From Actinoplanes xinjiangensis (GTDB lineage Bacteria > Actinomycetota > Actinomycetes > Mycobacteriales > Micromonosporaceae), in NCBI RefSeq assembly GCF_003148685.1, contig NZ_QGGR01000038.1, positions 18,695 to 82,694 of the forward strand: a stretch of 64,000 nucleotides of DNA, read 5' to 3'. A model generated the notes under the pieces. The model was given only the letters and a program-made list of their open reading frames with translations. It had not been told where the DNA came from and ran no database searches. The position numbers were made by a program, and so were the translations under genes. The stretch's first letter is position 1. Each line of letters starts with the position of its first letter. This document shows positions 34,325-43,023 of this stretch, in pieces.

Positions 34325-35533
34325 TCACCAGCTGTGCATGGTGCCGTCCTCCAGACGGTTCACCGGGAGGGCGGCCGGGCGGTACGGGTACCGCGCGGCC
34401 AGCTCCTCGTCGATGTCGACGCCGAGCCCCGGCTCCTCGGACGGGTGCAGGTAGCCGTCGGCGAAGTGGTATCCGTGCGGGAAGACGGCATCGGTGGCCT
34501 CGGTGTGGCGCATGTACTCCTGGAGGCCGAAGTTGGGGATGGCGAGATCCAGGTGCAGCGCCGCGGCCATGCACACGGGGGACAGGTCGGTGGCGCCGTG
34601 TGACCCGCTGCGCACGTGATACAGGTTGGCCAGGTCGAAGATGCGGCGCAGGTGACTGATCCCGCCGGCGTGCACGACGGTCGCCCGGATGTAGTCGATG
34701 AGCTGTTCGCTGATCAGCTGCTGGCAGTCCCAGATGGAGTTGAAGACCTCGCCGACGGCGATCGGGGTGGTGGTGTGCTGCCGGATCAGGCGGAAGCCCT
34801 CCTGGAGTTCGGCGGGCACCGGGTCCTCGATCCAGGTCAGGTTGTAGGGCTCCAGGCTCTTGCCGAGCCGGGCCGCCTCGATCGGGGTGAGCCGGTGGTG
34901 CACGTCGTGCAGCAGTTTCAGCGTCGGCCCGAACTCGTCGCGGACCCGGGCGAACACCTCCGGGACGTGGTCGAGGTAGTGGGCGGTGGACCAGGTGTTC
35001 TCGGTCGGCAGCGCGGCGTCCGCGGGTTCGTAGAAGAGCCGGTCCTTGGACACCCCGTAGGTGCTGGCCAGCCCGGGGACGCCGGTCTGCACCCGGACGG
35101 CCCGGTAGCCGAGGTCCACATAGTTGGCGATCTCCGGCAGGACGGCGTCGACGGTGTCTGCGTTGGCGTGGCCGTAGACGGTCACCCCCTCCCGGGACCG
35201 CCCGCCGAGCAGCTGGTAGACCGGTAGCCCGGCGACCTTGCCCTTGATGTCCCACAGGGCCGTGTCGACCGCGGCGATGGCCGACATGGTCACCGGCCCG
35301 CGCCGCCAGTACGCGCCCCGGTACAGGTACTGCCAGGTGTCCTCGATCCGCGAGGCGTCCCGCCCGATCAGCGCCGGGATCACGTGTTCCTGCAGGTAGG
35401 CCGCGACGGCCAGTTCCCGCCCGTTCAGGGTCGCGTCGCCGACTCCGTACACTCCGGACGACGTCACGATCTTCAGGGTGACGAAGTTCCGGTCGGGGCA
35501 GGTCACGATCACCCGGGCGTCGGCGATTTTCAC
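34325..35533 (-). CDS. Enolase-superfamily D-mannonate/sugar-acid dehydratase (ManD/RspA type)
   Basis: 402 residues from the GTG at 35533 (GGAGGATT upstream), exactly the family length. Signatures: NFVTLKIVTSSGVYGVGDATLNGRE, WRRGPVTMSAIAAVDTALWDIKGK, LLHDVHHRLTPIEAARLGKSLEPY, WIEDPVPAE, VGEVFNSIWDC and SGSHGATDLSP, which carry the metal-binding Asp/Glu/Glu and catalytic residues. It dehydrates D-mannonate or a related aldonate to the 2-keto-3-deoxy acid. No kinase or aldolase is adjacent. It is divergent from a sigma-factor gene. Confidence 0.9.
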   Translation of the reverse strand: MKIADARVIVTCPDRNFVTLKIVTSSGVYGVGDATLNGRELAVAAYLQEHVIPALIGRDASRIEDTWQYLYRGAYWRRGPVTMSAIAAVDTALWDIKGKVAGLPVYQLLGGRSREGVTVYGHANADTVDAVLPEIANYVDLGYRAVRVQTGVPGLASTYGVSKDRLFYEPADAALPTENTWSTAHYLDHVPEVFARVRDEFGPTLKLLHDVHHRLTPIEAARLGKSLEPYNLTWIEDPVPAELQEGFRLIRQHTTTPIAVGEVFNSIWDCQQLISEQLIDYIRATVVHAGGISHLRRIFDLANLYHVRSGSHGATDLSPVCMAAALHLDLAIPNFGLQEYMRHTEATDAVFPHGYHFADGYLHPSEEPGLGVDIDEELAARYPYRPAALPVNRLEDGTMHSW

Positions 35534-35612
35534 GGGAATCCTCCGGGGGCAGCGGCCAGGAGATCCGACTTTATCGATCCGCTCGAGTCTGGCCAACCAT
35601 TCGGGGGTGCCC

Positions 35613-36119
35613 ATGCGTTGGACAGGTGTGGACAGCGACTTCGCCGCCTTCGTCGAGGCACGACAGCACCGGTTGCTGCGCTCGGCGTACCTGGTCTGCG
35701 GCGACCATCATCTTGCCGAGGACCTGTTACAGGGTGCCCTGGTCAAACTCGCGCTCCGGTGGAACCGGGTGCGTGAGGGCGACCCCGAGGCGTTCCTGCG
35801 CACGGTGATGTACCGCGACGCGGTCTCCTGGTGGCGCCGGTTCCGCCGGGAGCAGCTCAGTGACGCGCCCCCGGAACGGCCGGCCGGTGGCGACGACGTG
35901 CCGAGCCGGCTGGTCTTCGAGGCGGCGCTGCGGCGACTGCCACCACGGCAACGGGCGGTGCTGGTGCTGCGCTACTTCGACGACCTCACCGAGGCCCGCA
36001 CCGCGGACATCCTCGGCGTCACGGTCGGCACGGTGAAGAGCCAGGCCAGCGCCGCCCTGCGGAAACTGCGGGACCTCGCGCCGGAACTCGGCGAGATGGT
36101 CGGAAAGGATCGACGATGA
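35613..36119 (+). CDS. SigE-family ECF sigma factor
   Basis: 168 residues from the ATG at 35613; a GTG at 35628 gives the more usual family start. Region 2 reads AFVEARQHRLLRSAYLVCGDHHLAEDLLQGALVKLALRW and region 4 LRRLPPRQRAVLVLRYFDDLTEARTADILGVTVGTVKSQASAALRKL, the standard SigE-family (actinobacteria-specific) pattern. Its TGA overlaps the next ATG as ATGA, coupling it to a membrane protein that probably acts as its regulator. Confidence 0.9.
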   Translation: MRWTGVDSDFAAFVEARQHRLLRSAYLVCGDHHLAEDLLQGALVKLALRWNRVREGDPEAFLRTVMYRDAVSWWRRFRREQLSDAPPERPAGGDDVPSRLVFEAALRRLPPRQRAVLVLRYFDDLTEARTADILGVTVGTVKSQASAALRKLRDLAPELGEMVGKDRR

Positions 36120-37345
36120 CGGCTGACCGGCTCACCGAACTTCTCGAGGACAGCTCCGCGGAGGTCGCCCCGCCGTCCTTCGCCGCCACCGCCTGGGCCA
36201 CCGCCCGCCGGGTACGCCGCCGCCGTCAGGTGCTGGCGTCGGTGGCCGCGTTCGCCGCCGTGGTCGCGGTCACGGTGCCGCTGCGTGACCGGGGCGGCGA
36301 CGACATCGTCCCGGCCCCGCCGGCCCAGTCCGCACCCGCGTCGGCGGCCCCGGCCGGCGTCGACGTGATGCCCGCGAAACCGGTCCAGCGGGCTCTCCCG
36401 GGGCTGCCCGTGAACTTCGCGATTCCGGCCGACGCGGCGAAGCTCTCCCAGCACCCGGTGGAGCAGGCGGTCGCGGTGGTCCAGGACCATGCCGGGGAGT
36501 CGGCGGATCAGTCGATGCGGCCGCTGCACGTGATCGACGCGGCCGGGCGATGGACCCGGGTCGACGTCGGCGACCTGGTGCGTACCCATGACGAGGGGGG
36601 AAACCAGGCGGAGCCGCTGCGCAGCACCGCCCTCTCGCCGGACGGCCGTCGCATCGCGGTGCCGCAGCCGGAGGCGCTGGTGGTCATCGACCTGCCCGCC
36701 GCGAAGGCGCACCGGATCCCGCTGCCCGGCCTCAACGAGCAGGTCATGTGGTGGGGCGACGAGACCGTGTTCGTCGGCCAGGAATCGACCGGCGTGACCC
36801 GGGTCGACTGGGCCAGCGGTGTTGTCAGCCCGGAGCCGGCCGCGATGTCGGCCTGGATCGGCGGCGGAAGCCCGGTCGCGGCCGCGGACATCGCGGACCT
36901 GATCACGGCGGGCGAGGACCGGCGGGTCCGGGTGTGGCGCCCGGGCGACGCGACACCGGTGCGCGAGGTCCCGGTCGACTTCGTGACGGTGCGGCCGGAG
37001 GGTTATGCGGTCAGCGAGTGGTACGGCGCGGCGATGCCCGACGGCGCGGGGCGGGTCGCAGCCGCCGCGTGGGGCGACCGGGTCCCGCCCGGTGGCCCCG
37101 GGAACTACGGCGGCGTGCAGATGCTGACCGTGGTCGACACCACCACGGGCCGGGTGGACCGGTTGCTCGACCTCGGCACGACCCGCTCGAAGAGCTGCTG
37201 CGAGGTCCTCGGCTGGATCGACGACCAGACCCTGCTGGCGCACACCGACCTCGAGGGTCTGATCACCTGGAACACCCGGACCGGCGAGATCACCCGGGTC
37301 ACCACCGGTCCGGTCGCCGCCACCGTCTCGGTCAGGCCGCGGTGA
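36116..37345 (+). CDS. Membrane-anchored beta-propeller protein, probable anti-sigma
   Basis: 409 residues. The N-terminal ~40 residues are cytoplasmic (LTELLEDSSAEVAPPSFAATAWATARRVRRRR), followed by one transmembrane helix (~43-60) and a long extracytoplasmic domain with repeated strands such as TALSPDGRRIAVPQPEALVVIDLP, MWWGDETVFVG and VLGWIDDQTLLAHTD, typical of WD40/TolB-like propellers. No zinc-finger anti-sigma motif is seen. Coupling to a SigE-family factor by a 4-bp overlap is the main reason to suggest a regulatory role. Confidence 0.75.
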   Translation: MTADRLTELLEDSSAEVAPPSFAATAWATARRVRRRRQVLASVAAFAAVVAVTVPLRDRGGDDIVPAPPAQSAPASAAPAGVDVMPAKPVQRALPGLPVNFAIPADAAKLSQHPVEQAVAVVQDHAGESADQSMRPLHVIDAAGRWTRVDVGDLVRTHDEGGNQAEPLRSTALSPDGRRIAVPQPEALVVIDLPAAKAHRIPLPGLNEQVMWWGDETVFVGQESTGVTRVDWASGVVSPEPAAMSAWIGGGSPVAAADIADLITAGEDRRVRVWRPGDATPVREVPVDFVTVRPEGYAVSEWYGAAMPDGAGRVAAAAWGDRVPPGGPGNYGGVQMLTVVDTTTGRVDRLLDLGTTRSKSCCEVLGWIDDQTLLAHTDLEGLITWNTRTGEITRVTTGPVAATVSVRPR

Positions 37346-37348
37346 CGG

Positions 37349-38326
37349 TCACTTGTGGTTGACGCCGTGCATCAGCGCGAGGATGGCCCGGTTGAGCGGC
37401 ACCGGTACGCCGTGCTGATCACCGAGGCGCACCACGGCCCCGGTGATCAGCTCGTGCTCGGTGGCGCGGCCGGCCAGCCGGTCGTAGAGCATCGACGTGC
37501 CGTCGTCGCCGGCGAACCCGTCGTAGATCTCCAGGGTGTGCTCGATGTCGGCGTCGGAGAGCCGGGCGCCGGCGGCCCGGCCCACGGCGATCGCCTCGTC
37601 GAGCAGGGCGCGGGTCAGCTCCCGGACGGCCGGCTCGTGCTGGATCACCGACATCCGCTTCATGGTCAGTGAGGTCACCGGGTTGGCGCCCACGTTGGTG
37701 AGCAGCTTGCGCCAGGCGGCGGTGGAGAAGTCGGCGACCCGCTCGACGTGCAGCCACGACCCGTCCAGCAGTGCCGCGAAGCGGTCCGCGGGGTCGGTCG
37801 CGGTCGCGCAGACCCGTCCGGCGCGGGCGGTCGACGGCTCGTCGAAGGTCGCCCGGGCCGCGTCGAAGGTCGTTCCCGGCGCGCCCGGGACGGTGATCCG
37901 GGCGCCCATCCGGTGCAGCACGTGCCCGGAACCCAGCGACTCGGCGGCCACGTAGACCAGGGCCGGCAGCACCCGGGTCCCGCGCGGCACCAGCGGCCCG
38001 ATCCGCTCGGCGTGGTCCACCCCGTTCTGCAGCACCACGACCGTGGTGTTCGGCCCGATCAGCGGCCCGAACCAGGCGGCCGCCCCGGCCGCGTCCTGTG
38101 CCTTGGTGGCCAGCAGCACCCAGTCGACCTCGGTCGCCTCGGAGGGGTCGACCAGCACCGGCACGTCGATCTCGCGCACGCTGTCGGCGCGCTCGACGAC
38201 CAGGCGGTCGATCGGCCGCCGTGCGCAGACGACGACGTCGTGCCCGGCGTCCACCGCGGCAGCCGCGACCACCGTGCCGACCGCGCCGGCCCCGATCACC
38301 GCGACGCGGGTCCGTCGTGTGGTCAT
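37349..38326 (-). CDS. Ketopantoate reductase-like (2-dehydropantoate 2-reductase) protein
   Basis: 325 residues from the ATG at 38326 (GGGAGG upstream). The Rossmann motif VAVIGAGAVGTVVAAAA lies at the N-terminus. LATKAQDAAGAAAWFGPLIGPNTTVVVLQNGVDH and the catalytic Lys in WRKLLTNVGANPVTSLT match ApbA/PanE enzymes. It may supply pantoate for coenzyme A or act on another 2-keto acid, as paralogues are common. It is divergent from a TetR gene with a palindrome between them, which is unusual for a housekeeping panE and favours a specialised role. Confidence 0.85.
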   Translation of the reverse strand: MTTRRTRVAVIGAGAVGTVVAAAAVDAGHDVVVCARRPIDRLVVERADSVREIDVPVLVDPSEATEVDWVLLATKAQDAAGAAAWFGPLIGPNTTVVVLQNGVDHAERIGPLVPRGTRVLPALVYVAAESLGSGHVLHRMGARITVPGAPGTTFDAARATFDEPSTARAGRVCATATDPADRFAALLDGSWLHVERVADFSTAAWRKLLTNVGANPVTSLTMKRMSVIQHEPAVRELTRALLDEAIAVGRAAGARLSDADIEHTLEIYDGFAGDDGTSMLYDRLAGRATEHELITGAVVRLGDQHGVPVPLNRAILALMHGVNHK

Positions 38327-38345
38327 TCCAGCCTCCCGAGATAAC

Positions 38346-38361
38346 TGAGAAGATTTTCTCA
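38346..38361. promoter_or_regulatory. TetR operator between panE-like and tetR genes
   Basis: TGAGAA-GATT-TTCTCA is a perfect 6-bp inverted repeat with a 4-bp centre, 20 bp above the ketopantoate reductase start and about 87 bp above the TetR start, in the only AT-rich stretch of the gap. Confidence 0.7.
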
Positions 38362-38447
38362 CTTCCCAGTCTGCGGGAGATCTTTTTCGTCGTTGTTACG
38401 GCCGGCGCCGGCCCTCGGTGATCCGGCCCACTCCTAAGATCACCTCC

Positions 38448-39038
38448 ATGACTGACAGGCCGCGGCGCGGTGACGCCCGGATGCGCCGGTCCGCGCTGCT
38501 GGCCGCCGTCGGCGAGCTGCTGGCCGAGCGCGGGCCCGGGTTCTCCCTGGCCGAGGCCGCCGGGCTGGCCGGCATCTCGACGGCCACCGCCTACCGGAAC
38601 TTCTCCGACACGGCCAGCGCGATCGACGCCTTCTACGCCGAGCTCAGCGGTGACCTGCTGGCCGCCTTCGACCGGCTGCCGGCCGGGCCGGACCCGGTCG
38701 CCGACATCCGCGCCGCCTGCCGCGAGTGGGTGGCACAGGCGTCCCGGTGGGGCGCGGCGGCGGTGCACGTACGCTCCCCGCGCGGCGTCCTGGCGCGGCG
38801 CGAGGACTCGTTCGTCGGCGGCCTCTACGAACGTCTCGGCGGCCTGGTCGGGCGGGCGATCGACAGTGGCGCGGCGCCCGCGCAGGACGTCCGCTTCGCC
38901 GTCCTGATGTGGGTCACGATCTTCGATGAGCGTGTCGTCGTCGACCTGACCCACACCCTCGGCTGGACCACGCGGCAGGTCGCCGATCACCTCACCGGCG
39001 CCCTGCTGCGGGTCCTCGGCCTGCCCTCGGTCAGCTGA
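38448..39038 (+). CDS. TetR-family transcriptional regulator
   Basis: 196 residues from the ATG at 38448. The helix-turn-helix is LAAVGELLAERGPGFSLAEAAGLAGISTATAYRNF near residues 15-50. The ligand domain is Arg/Ala-rich and not recognised. It probably represses itself and the divergent ketopantoate reductase-like gene through TGAGAA/TTCTCA. Its stop overlaps the end of the convergent hydrolase gene by 8 bp. Confidence 0.88.
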   Translation: MTDRPRRGDARMRRSALLAAVGELLAERGPGFSLAEAAGLAGISTATAYRNFSDTASAIDAFYAELSGDLLAAFDRLPAGPDPVADIRAACREWVAQASRWGAAAVHVRSPRGVLARREDSFVGGLYERLGGLVGRAIDSGAAPAQDVRFAVLMWVTIFDERVVVDLTHTLGWTTRQVADHLTGALLRVLGLPSVS

Positions 39039-39747
39039 CCGCGGCGACCGCCTCCAGGATCGTCTCGGCGACGGCGGCCGGCTGGGAGACCGGCAGGGCG
39101 TGGCCGGCGCCCGGGATCTCCCGCTGCACGCGGCCCTCGGCCCGCTTCGCCATCCAGCGCATCGCCTCGGCGGGGATGTTGCGGTCCGCGTCACCCCAGA
39201 TGAAGAAGCCCGGGAGGGTACGCCAGACCGGCTCGCCCTCGGCCAGTCCCTCGGTGAGCGCGGCCTCGGTGACCGGTCGCTGGGTGATCGCCATCAGCGC
39301 GGCCGTCGCCGGGTCGACGTCGGCGGCGAACTGCTGCGGGAACTTCTCCGCCTCGATCGACAGCTCGACGCCACCACCGGTCAGCGTGCGCGCGACGACC
39401 GCACCGCCGAGGGTGCTGCCCTCGAACTTCCCGGAGAGCTGGAGTGCGCTCTCGCCCGCGTCGGGGGTGAACGCGGCCACGTAGACCAGCGCCTTGACGG
39501 CCTCGTCGCCGGCCGCGGCCGCGGTGATGACCTGACCGCCGTACGAGTGACCGACGAGGATCACCGGCCGGCCCAGTGCGGCGACCACGTCGCGCACGTA
39601 GGCGGCGTCACCGGAGAGGCTGCGCAGCGGGTTCGCCACGGCCAGCGTGGTGACACCCGCCGCGGTCAGCTCCGCCGCGACCCCGTTCCAGCTGGCGGAC
39701 TCGGCGAACGCGCCGTGCACCAGGACGACCACCGGTTTCTCGGACAT
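39031..39747 (-). CDS. Alpha/beta hydrolase
   Basis: 238 residues. The oxyanion-hole segment VVLVHGAFAESASWNG and the nucleophile elbow VGHSYGGQVI (Ser ~91) are typical, with WGDADRNIPAEAMR (acid) and GAGHALPVSQP (His) near the end completing the triad. It resembles small actinobacterial and plant salicylate-binding-protein-like esterases. ATG at 39747 with GGGAGG upstream. Substrate unknown. Confidence 0.9.
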   Translation of the reverse strand: MSEKPVVVLVHGAFAESASWNGVAAELTAAGVTTLAVANPLRSLSGDAAYVRDVVAALGRPVILVGHSYGGQVITAAAAGDEAVKALVYVAAFTPDAGESALQLSGKFEGSTLGGAVVARTLTGGGVELSIEAEKFPQQFAADVDPATAALMAITQRPVTEAALTEGLAEGEPVWRTLPGFFIWGDADRNIPAEAMRWMAKRAEGRVQREIPGAGHALPVSQPAAVAETILEAVAAVS

Positions 39748-39868
39748 GTGTACCTCCCGTGGATGTTTCGACGATGCCGGAACCTACCGACGGCTTGTGG
39801 GCGGTCAGTGACAAACGAGTGCATCGCCCGGGAACAGTGGGTCCCGCGGCCAAGGCGGCCGACTGCAT

Positions 39869-39900
39869 TTGTCCGGCACATTGCCGCCAACGTCGGACAA
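39869..39900. promoter_or_regulatory. Inverted repeat in the gap before the zincin gene
   Basis: TTGTCCG (39869-39875) is mirrored by CGGACAA (39894-39900) around 18 bp. It is the only notable structure in the 309-bp divergent gap (39748-40056) between the hydrolase and zincin genes and could bind a regulator of either. No clear promoter hexamers were found. Confidence 0.4.
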
Positions 39901-40056
39901 GTGACTGTTTTTCCTACGGCGTGCCGGCGGTCGAGTGCGGGGCCCGTCCCGCCCTCGACCTTCTTTGGGATGGTTCTTGGACAATGGCGTTGACTTCCCG
40001 CCGATGGAGGAATCGCATGAAGGCCTCTAAATAATCACCAGCGGGTGGAGGCACTC

Positions 40057-41421
40057 ATGTCCCTTGAACTGGATCGCAGGCTGGCCGATGTAGGCACCCG
40101 GTTCCGGATCTTCCCGCAGCCCCGGTTCCTGCAGAAGGCCGACGGATCCGGGCCGCTCTTCCCCGAGCCCGAAGAGGTCACGGTCTCCGTGGAGCCGGGT
40201 GCCATGCAGGCCGGGCCGGGCGACGACCGGATGTTCGTGATCGACGCGATCGGGAAGCTGCCGTACAACCGGTTCTTCCGGCCACCCTTCCGGGGTGACG
40301 CCCGGCCGCCGGTCCAGGCGGGCGACGACGGCCATTTCGATCACCTCGATCCGGCCGGCCGGGAATTCTCCGCGGCCACCATGTACGCCACGGTCCGCCG
40401 GGTCCTCGACATCTGGGAGGACTACTTCGGACGTACGATTCAATGGCATTTCGAATCTGATTTCTCCCGTCTCGAACTGATCCCGTTGATCGAATGGGAC
40501 AACGCTCAGTCCGGCTACGGTTTCCTGGAGTTCGGATTCGGGCGCAAGCCGAACGGGACCATCGATCACGACCGGCCGTTCTGCGAGAATTTCGACGTGC
40601 TCGCCCACGAGCTGGGGCACAGCATCATCTTCGCCGAGGTCGGTGTGCCGGCCAGCCCGCAGGACGAGGCCATCGACTACGGCGGCATGCACGAGTCGGC
40701 CGGTGACCTGGTCGCGATCGTGGCGTCGCTGCACTTCCACTCGGTCGTCGACATGCTGCTCGACTCGACGAAGGGCAACCTGCTCACCATCAACGGCCTG
40801 GACCGGGTCGGTGAGCTGTCGGACAGCCGGGAGATCCGCGTCGTGTTCAACTCCCGCCGGATGTCCGACGTGGGCGAGGAACCGCACGACCGGTCGCTGC
40901 CGCTGACCGGTGCGATCTTCGACATCATGGTCGAGGTGTTCCAGCAGGACCTGGTCGCGAAGAAGCTGATCAGCGAGGACCTGCGGACCCGGTCGACGAA
41001 CCTGCCCGGTACCTCGCAGGATCTCCTCGAGATCGAGGCTGAGTTCACCGCCGCGTACACCGGTAACGAGGCCGCGTTCAAGGACTCGCTGCTGCGCGCC
41101 CGCGACTACCTGGGCCGGCTGCTCGCGGTCACCTGGAGCAGGATCTCGCCGGACTTCCTGACCTACCACGGCGTTCTGCGGACTCTGCTGGCCGCCGACC
41201 GGGAGATCACCGGCGGCGAGAACGTGCCGATCATCCGCTCGTGTTTCGCCTGGCGGGAGATCGCCCCGGTGCCGACGTCGCTGATGCTGCGCCAGCACAC
41301 CCTGGTCGACTGCGGCCTGACCGCGGGCAAGGGCGTCACGGTTCCCGACCCCGGCGCGCCGGCCGACCCGCAGATCCCGGCGCCCCGCGCCAACGGTGCC
41401 GCCTTCGTCAACCGGCTCTGA
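40057..41421 (+). CDS. Unsecreted gluzincin-type metalloprotease
   Basis: 454 residues from the ATG at 40057 (GTGGAGG upstream). HELGHS (~187-192) supplies two zinc His and the catalytic Glu; 25 residues later GGMHESAGDL provides the third-ligand Glu of the gluzincin (thermolysin-like) type. There is no signal peptide, propeptide or secretion domain, unlike M4 enzymes such as the one at 10027, so it acts in the cytoplasm or leaves by an unknown route. The N-terminal ~150 residues and C-terminal ~200 residues are not recognised. It is a single gene followed by a hairpin. Confidence 0.75.
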   Translation: MSLELDRRLADVGTRFRIFPQPRFLQKADGSGPLFPEPEEVTVSVEPGAMQAGPGDDRMFVIDAIGKLPYNRFFRPPFRGDARPPVQAGDDGHFDHLDPAGREFSAATMYATVRRVLDIWEDYFGRTIQWHFESDFSRLELIPLIEWDNAQSGYGFLEFGFGRKPNGTIDHDRPFCENFDVLAHELGHSIIFAEVGVPASPQDEAIDYGGMHESAGDLVAIVASLHFHSVVDMLLDSTKGNLLTINGLDRVGELSDSREIRVVFNSRRMSDVGEEPHDRSLPLTGAIFDIMVEVFQQDLVAKKLISEDLRTRSTNLPGTSQDLLEIEAEFTAAYTGNEAAFKDSLLRARDYLGRLLAVTWSRISPDFLTYHGVLRTLLAADREITGGENVPIIRSCFAWREIAPVPTSLMLRQHTLVDCGLTAGKGVTVPDPGAPADPQIPAPRANGAAFVNRL

Positions 41422-41431
41422 GAGATCCGGC

Positions 41432-41460
41432 CGGGTGGGCGCCGCACAGACGCCCACCCG
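41432..41460 (+). terminator. Hairpin after the zincin gene
   Basis: CGGGTGGGCG (41432-41441) pairs perfectly with CGCCCACCCG (41451-41460), 11 bp after the stop. No U-tract. Confidence 0.75.
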
Positions 41461-41539
41461 CCTCCGAGGGTCCGGCGGGTGCGTCGTGCCCGTTTCCGGG
41501 CCGGTCGAGGACCCGCCGGTGGCCCGAGGCGAGAATGAG

Positions 41540-41570
41540 TTGACTCTCCCGCCGGGGGAGACCCGAGCCT
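41540..41570 (+). promoter_or_regulatory. MerR-type promoter/operator
   Basis: TTGACT (41540-41545) overlaps the inverted repeat TCTCCC-GCCGG-GGGAGA (41545-41561). MerR proteins bind such a repeat inside an over-long 19-bp spacer; at that spacing the -10 would be GAGCCT (41565-41570), a weak hexamer as expected for an activated promoter. The MerR start codon is 20 bp further on. Confidence 0.65.
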
Positions 41571-41589
41571 TGAGCGCGAAGGAGGAACC

Positions 41590-42411
41590 GTGGACGATCT
41601 GATCCCGATCGGTCGTTTCTCCCGGATGAGCCGGCTGTCGATCAAGGCCCTGCGCTTCTACGACGAGCAGGGGCTGCTCGCTCCGGCGTGGGTCGATCCG
41701 GGATCCGGGTACCGCTACTACCTGCGGGCGCAGGCCGCGCGGGCCGAGGCGATCCGGGTGCTGCGGACCGTCGACATGCCGGTCGGGGAGATCCGTGACC
41801 TGCTCGCCGACGACGATCCGGAGCTGATCGGCCGACGCCTCTCGGCGCACCGGGAGCGGCTGCGGGCCCGGCTCGCCGAGCAGGAGCGGATGCTGCGGTT
41901 CCTCGAACGTCTCATCGATCGAGGAGGAAACGTCATGCCGTACGAGGTCGTCGTCAAGGAGGTTCCGGACGTCGCGGTGGCGAGCCTGACCCGGCGCACG
42001 AGCCTGGCCACCATCGCCGCCACGATCCAGCAGGGGTTCGGTGCGGTGGTCGGCGCGATCGGCACGGCCGGGGCGCATCCGGCCGGCCCGCCGTTCCTGG
42101 TCTACCACGACGTCATCGACGAGGCGACCGAGGGTGATGTGGAGATCTGCATCCCGGTTCCGGCCGCGACGGTGCTGCCGGACGGCCCGGTCGGCGTGCG
42201 CACGGTGCCCGGCGGCCCGGTCGCGTCGGCCGTCCATCGTGGGCCGTACCAGGAGATCGCCCCGGCCTATCACGTGGTGACCGGCTGGATCGAGGAGAAC
42301 GGCCGCAAGCCGTCCGGGCCACCGCGGGAGATCTACCTGAACGATCCGCAGAGCGTGGCGCCCGACGAGCTGCTCACCGAGGTGCAGTTCCCCGTCGAGG
42401 GTGTGCGGTGA
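41590..42411 (+). CDS. MerR-family regulator with GyrI-like effector domain (BmrR type)
   Basis: 273 residues from a GTG. The N-terminal winged helix reads IGRFSRMSRLSIKALRFYDEQGLLAPAWVDPGSGYRYY, then a dimerisation coiled coil (~75-112), then a GyrI/AraC-E effector domain (~118-270; VPDVAVASLTRRTSL, HRGPYQEIAPAYHVVTGWIEENG, REIYLNDP). Such proteins bind drug-like cations and activate a linked gene. Its stop overlaps the next gene as GTGA. Confidence 0.9.
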   Translation: MDDLIPIGRFSRMSRLSIKALRFYDEQGLLAPAWVDPGSGYRYYLRAQAARAEAIRVLRTVDMPVGEIRDLLADDDPELIGRRLSAHRERLRARLAEQERMLRFLERLIDRGGNVMPYEVVVKEVPDVAVASLTRRTSLATIAATIQQGFGAVVGAIGTAGAHPAGPPFLVYHDVIDEATEGDVEICIPVPAATVLPDGPVGVRTVPGGPVASAVHRGPYQEIAPAYHVVTGWIEENGRKPSGPPREIYLNDPQSVAPDELLTEVQFPVEGVR

Positions 42412-42980
42412 CCGGGAAGACCGACTACAAGCGGGAGATCGACGCCTACTCCGCCCGCCGCGGACAGTTCCGGATCCTCGACGTGCCCGACCTGCGATAC
42501 CTCATGATCGACGGGTACGGCGACCCCAACGGCCCGGCCTTCACCGAGGCGGTCGGGGCGCTCTATCCGGTGGCCTACCGGCTCAAGTTCGCCGCCCGCC
42601 GGCAGGGCCGCGATCACGTCGTCATGCCGCTGGAGGGACTGTGGTGGGCCGACGACATGGACTCGTTCACCACGGCCCGCGACAAGAGCCGATGGCACTG
42701 GACCCTGATGATCATGGTGCCGGACGGGATCGACGAGGACCTGGTCGGCGACGGCGTCCGCCTCGGCACGCTGTCCGAGGGCCGCTGCGTGCAGACGATG
42801 CACGTCGGCTCGTTCGACGACGAGGCCGAGGTCCTGAGCCGGATGCACGACGAGTTCATCCCGGCCAGCGGGCTGCGGATGACCGGCCGGCACCATGAGA
42901 TCTACCTCAGTGATGCGCGCCGGACCGCCCCGGAGAAACGGCGCACCATCCTGCGGCAGCCGGTGCTCCCGGCGCGGTAG
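42408..42980 (+). CDS. GyrI-like small-molecule binding protein
   Basis: 190 residues from a GTG that overlaps the MerR stop. The whole protein is one GyrI-like domain: DLRYLMIDGYGDPNGPAFTEAVGALYPVAYRLKF, LEGLWWADD, GRCVQTMHVGSFDDEAEVLSRMHDEF, and HHEIYLSDARR. Standalone GyrI-like proteins sequester or hydrolyse toxic small molecules. Coupling to a MerR that carries the same kind of domain suggests sensor and sponge for one compound. A strong hairpin follows. Confidence 0.85.
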   Translation: MTGKTDYKREIDAYSARRGQFRILDVPDLRYLMIDGYGDPNGPAFTEAVGALYPVAYRLKFAARRQGRDHVVMPLEGLWWADDMDSFTTARDKSRWHWTLMIMVPDGIDEDLVGDGVRLGTLSEGRCVQTMHVGSFDDEAEVLSRMHDEFIPASGLRMTGRHHEIYLSDARRTAPEKRRTILRQPVLPAR

Positions 42981-42984
42981 CCGG

Positions 42985-43015
42985 GCCCGCCCCGCCCGAG
43001 GAGGGCGGGGCGGGC
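42985..43015. terminator. Bidirectional 13-bp GC hairpin
   Basis: GCCCGCCCCGCCC (42985-42997) pairs perfectly with GGGCGGGGCGGGC (43003-43015), loop GAGGA, between convergent stops at 42980 and 43024. Confidence 0.85.
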
Positions 43016-43023
43016 GGCGTACG

